From: Candidatus Multivorans thiocomprendens
GTDB taxonomy: Bacteria; Acidobacteriota; Thermoanaerobaculia; Multivoradales; Multivoraceae
NCBI GenBank assembly: GCA_027493375.1
Contig: JAPVWO010000287.1
Coordinates: 1-41,626 of the forward strand
Direction of reading: 5' to 3'
DNA length: 41,626 nt
Shown one piece after another: positions 41,200 to 41,626 of the stretch (position 1 is its first letter; the number at the start of each line of letters is the position of its first letter). The notes below the pieces were generated by a model, which saw nothing but the letters and a program-made list of their open reading frames with translations, made no database searches and was not told the DNA's origin. The translations under genes and the position numbers were made by a program.

Positions 41200-41376
41200 A
41201 TGGCCGACCCGGATTACTCCACCTTTCCGCTCGGCAGGAAGGGCAACCGCTACCAGGACTTCGAGGAAGAACCTGGTCGCAAAGCGGCGGGTGGTCGCGT
41301 CGTGACGCTCGGACGCCGCTGCCGAGGATGCCGTCACACGCGAGGCAACGCGCAGCTAGGGCTAGGGCTAAGCTGA
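41200..41376 (+). CDS. Possible short open frame, 58 codons
   Basis: An ATG at 41200 opens a 58-residue frame (MADPDYSTFPLGRKG at the start, then Arg/Gly-rich) that ends at a TGA. It does not resemble a known family. The same frame continues after the stop into a PIN-like segment, so this may be the eroded front of a lost gene, or no gene at all. The rest of 41193-41400 shows nothing except a short CTAGGG duplication at 41356-41369. Confidence 0.2.
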   Translation: MADPDYSTFPLGRKGNRYQDFEEEPGRKAAGGRVVTLGRRCRGCRHTRGNAQLGLGLS

Positions 41377-41521
41377 GCCAGGCGAGCGCGGCGCCAGGTT
41401 CGCCGTGGGCGCCACGTCCTCGCTCCAGCGAACGACGAGAGCGAACTGCTGTCCTTCGACCGTCACTACGAGCGGGTGGACGGTCTCGTGTGGAGAAGGC
41501 TCCGGCGCGAACCGGCCGGGT
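41377..41521 (+). pseudogene. Possible PIN-domain (VapC-like) toxin C-terminal remnant
   Basis: In frame with the preceding 58-codon frame but beyond its stop, these bases read to ANDESELLSFDRHYERVDGL and then VWRRLRREPAG before a TAG. The 'ELLSFDRHYERV.GL' block resembles the last strand of PIN-domain toxins, where 'LLTFDRDF.R..G' holds the final acidic residue. No N-terminal PIN sequence with its first catalytic Asp is recognisable upstream. If real, it is a decayed toxin gene. Confidence 0.3.
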
Positions 41522-41542
41522 AGCGCACGGCCGGCCGCGGTT

Positions 41543-41626
41543 TCATTCGCACTTGAAGGCGGCGGTGTCGCTTCCGGGCATCGCGGTGCGTCCGGCTTGG
41601 TTCGTGTGGCTCCAGCGGTTTCCTTC
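41543..41626 (-). CDS. C-terminal end of an unidentified gene (cut by window edge)
   Basis: The minus strand is open from the right edge to a TGA at 41545-41543. The 27 visible residues (EGNRWSHTNQAGRTAMPGSD, then TAAFKCE) have a composition like a folded exported protein rather than the Arg/Ala-rich shadows usual in this GC-rich DNA. The family cannot be named. Confidence 0.3.
   Translation of the reverse strand, partial: EGNRWSHTNQAGRTAMPGSDTAAFKCE

Noticed and set aside
41356-41373. CTAGGG hexamers as telomere-like or terminator repeats
   Set aside because: There are only about two and a half copies with no stem or T-run; too short to support a call.

Overview
The window is GC-rich, densely coded DNA from a Gram-negative bacterium: there is an outer-membrane barrel protein, several Sec-type signal peptides, TRAP transport and undecaprenyl-linked polymer synthesis. 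The mix of a CadC/ToxR-like membrane regulator, PEGA/TPR/PDZ and NHL envelope proteins, a 7Fe ferredoxin with a C-x7-C first half, and the rpmF-plsX-fabHDG-acpP-fabF order would fit Acidobacteriota or a neighbouring phylum. That placement is inference; no rRNA gene is present.

Left part (1-10749, all minus strand). Reading right to left: an envelope operon of an M48/TPR metalloprotease, an NHL-propeller protein and a PEGA/PDZ/TPR protein, running into thiO with a 1-base stop/start overlap; then a 7Fe ferredoxin; then a CbpA/DnaJ co-chaperone and the ClpB disaggregase; and the start of a DUF1015 protein. Both clpB and thiO are broken, and both breaks combine a frame change with loss of an internal block of conserved sequence.

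Middle part (10874-23582). A gene of unknown function precedes a TRAP transporter (DctP-like binding protein plus fused DctQ-DctM permease). Next comes a restriction-modification island: a small unknown protein, a C5-cytosine methyltransferase overlapping a GHKL-ATPase/PD-(D/E)XK endonuclease of the HgiDII/BbrUI type, and, convergent with them, a single-chain Type ISP restriction-modification enzyme (Mrr nuclease, helicase, N6-adenine methyltransferase, target recognition). The Type ISP gene carries 15 perfect GTCG tetranucleotide units inside its specificity region. With 15 units the frame runs off after 1393 codons; with 16 or 13 units it would join the conserved C-terminal 123 residues and give a protein of about 1504 residues. 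This is a textbook architecture for phase variation and is the most interesting item here. A small membrane protein and a short Smr-domain protein follow, and then a 23-bp inverted-repeat element.

Right part (23884-41626). A large secreted/outer-membrane protein and murB lie on the minus strand, divergent from recA. recA is followed by a lipoprotein, two GT4 glycosyltransferases and a convergent undecaprenyl-phosphate sugar transferase. The DUF177-rpmF-plsX-fabH-fabD-fabG-acpP-fabF cluster couples ribosomal protein L32 with phospholipid and fatty-acid synthesis; a three-hairpin leader lies between acpP and fabF. A winged-helix membrane regulator, preceded by four helically phased TCAG motifs, follows. 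The right edge looks eroded: a possible PIN-toxin remnant and the tail of an unidentified minus-strand gene.
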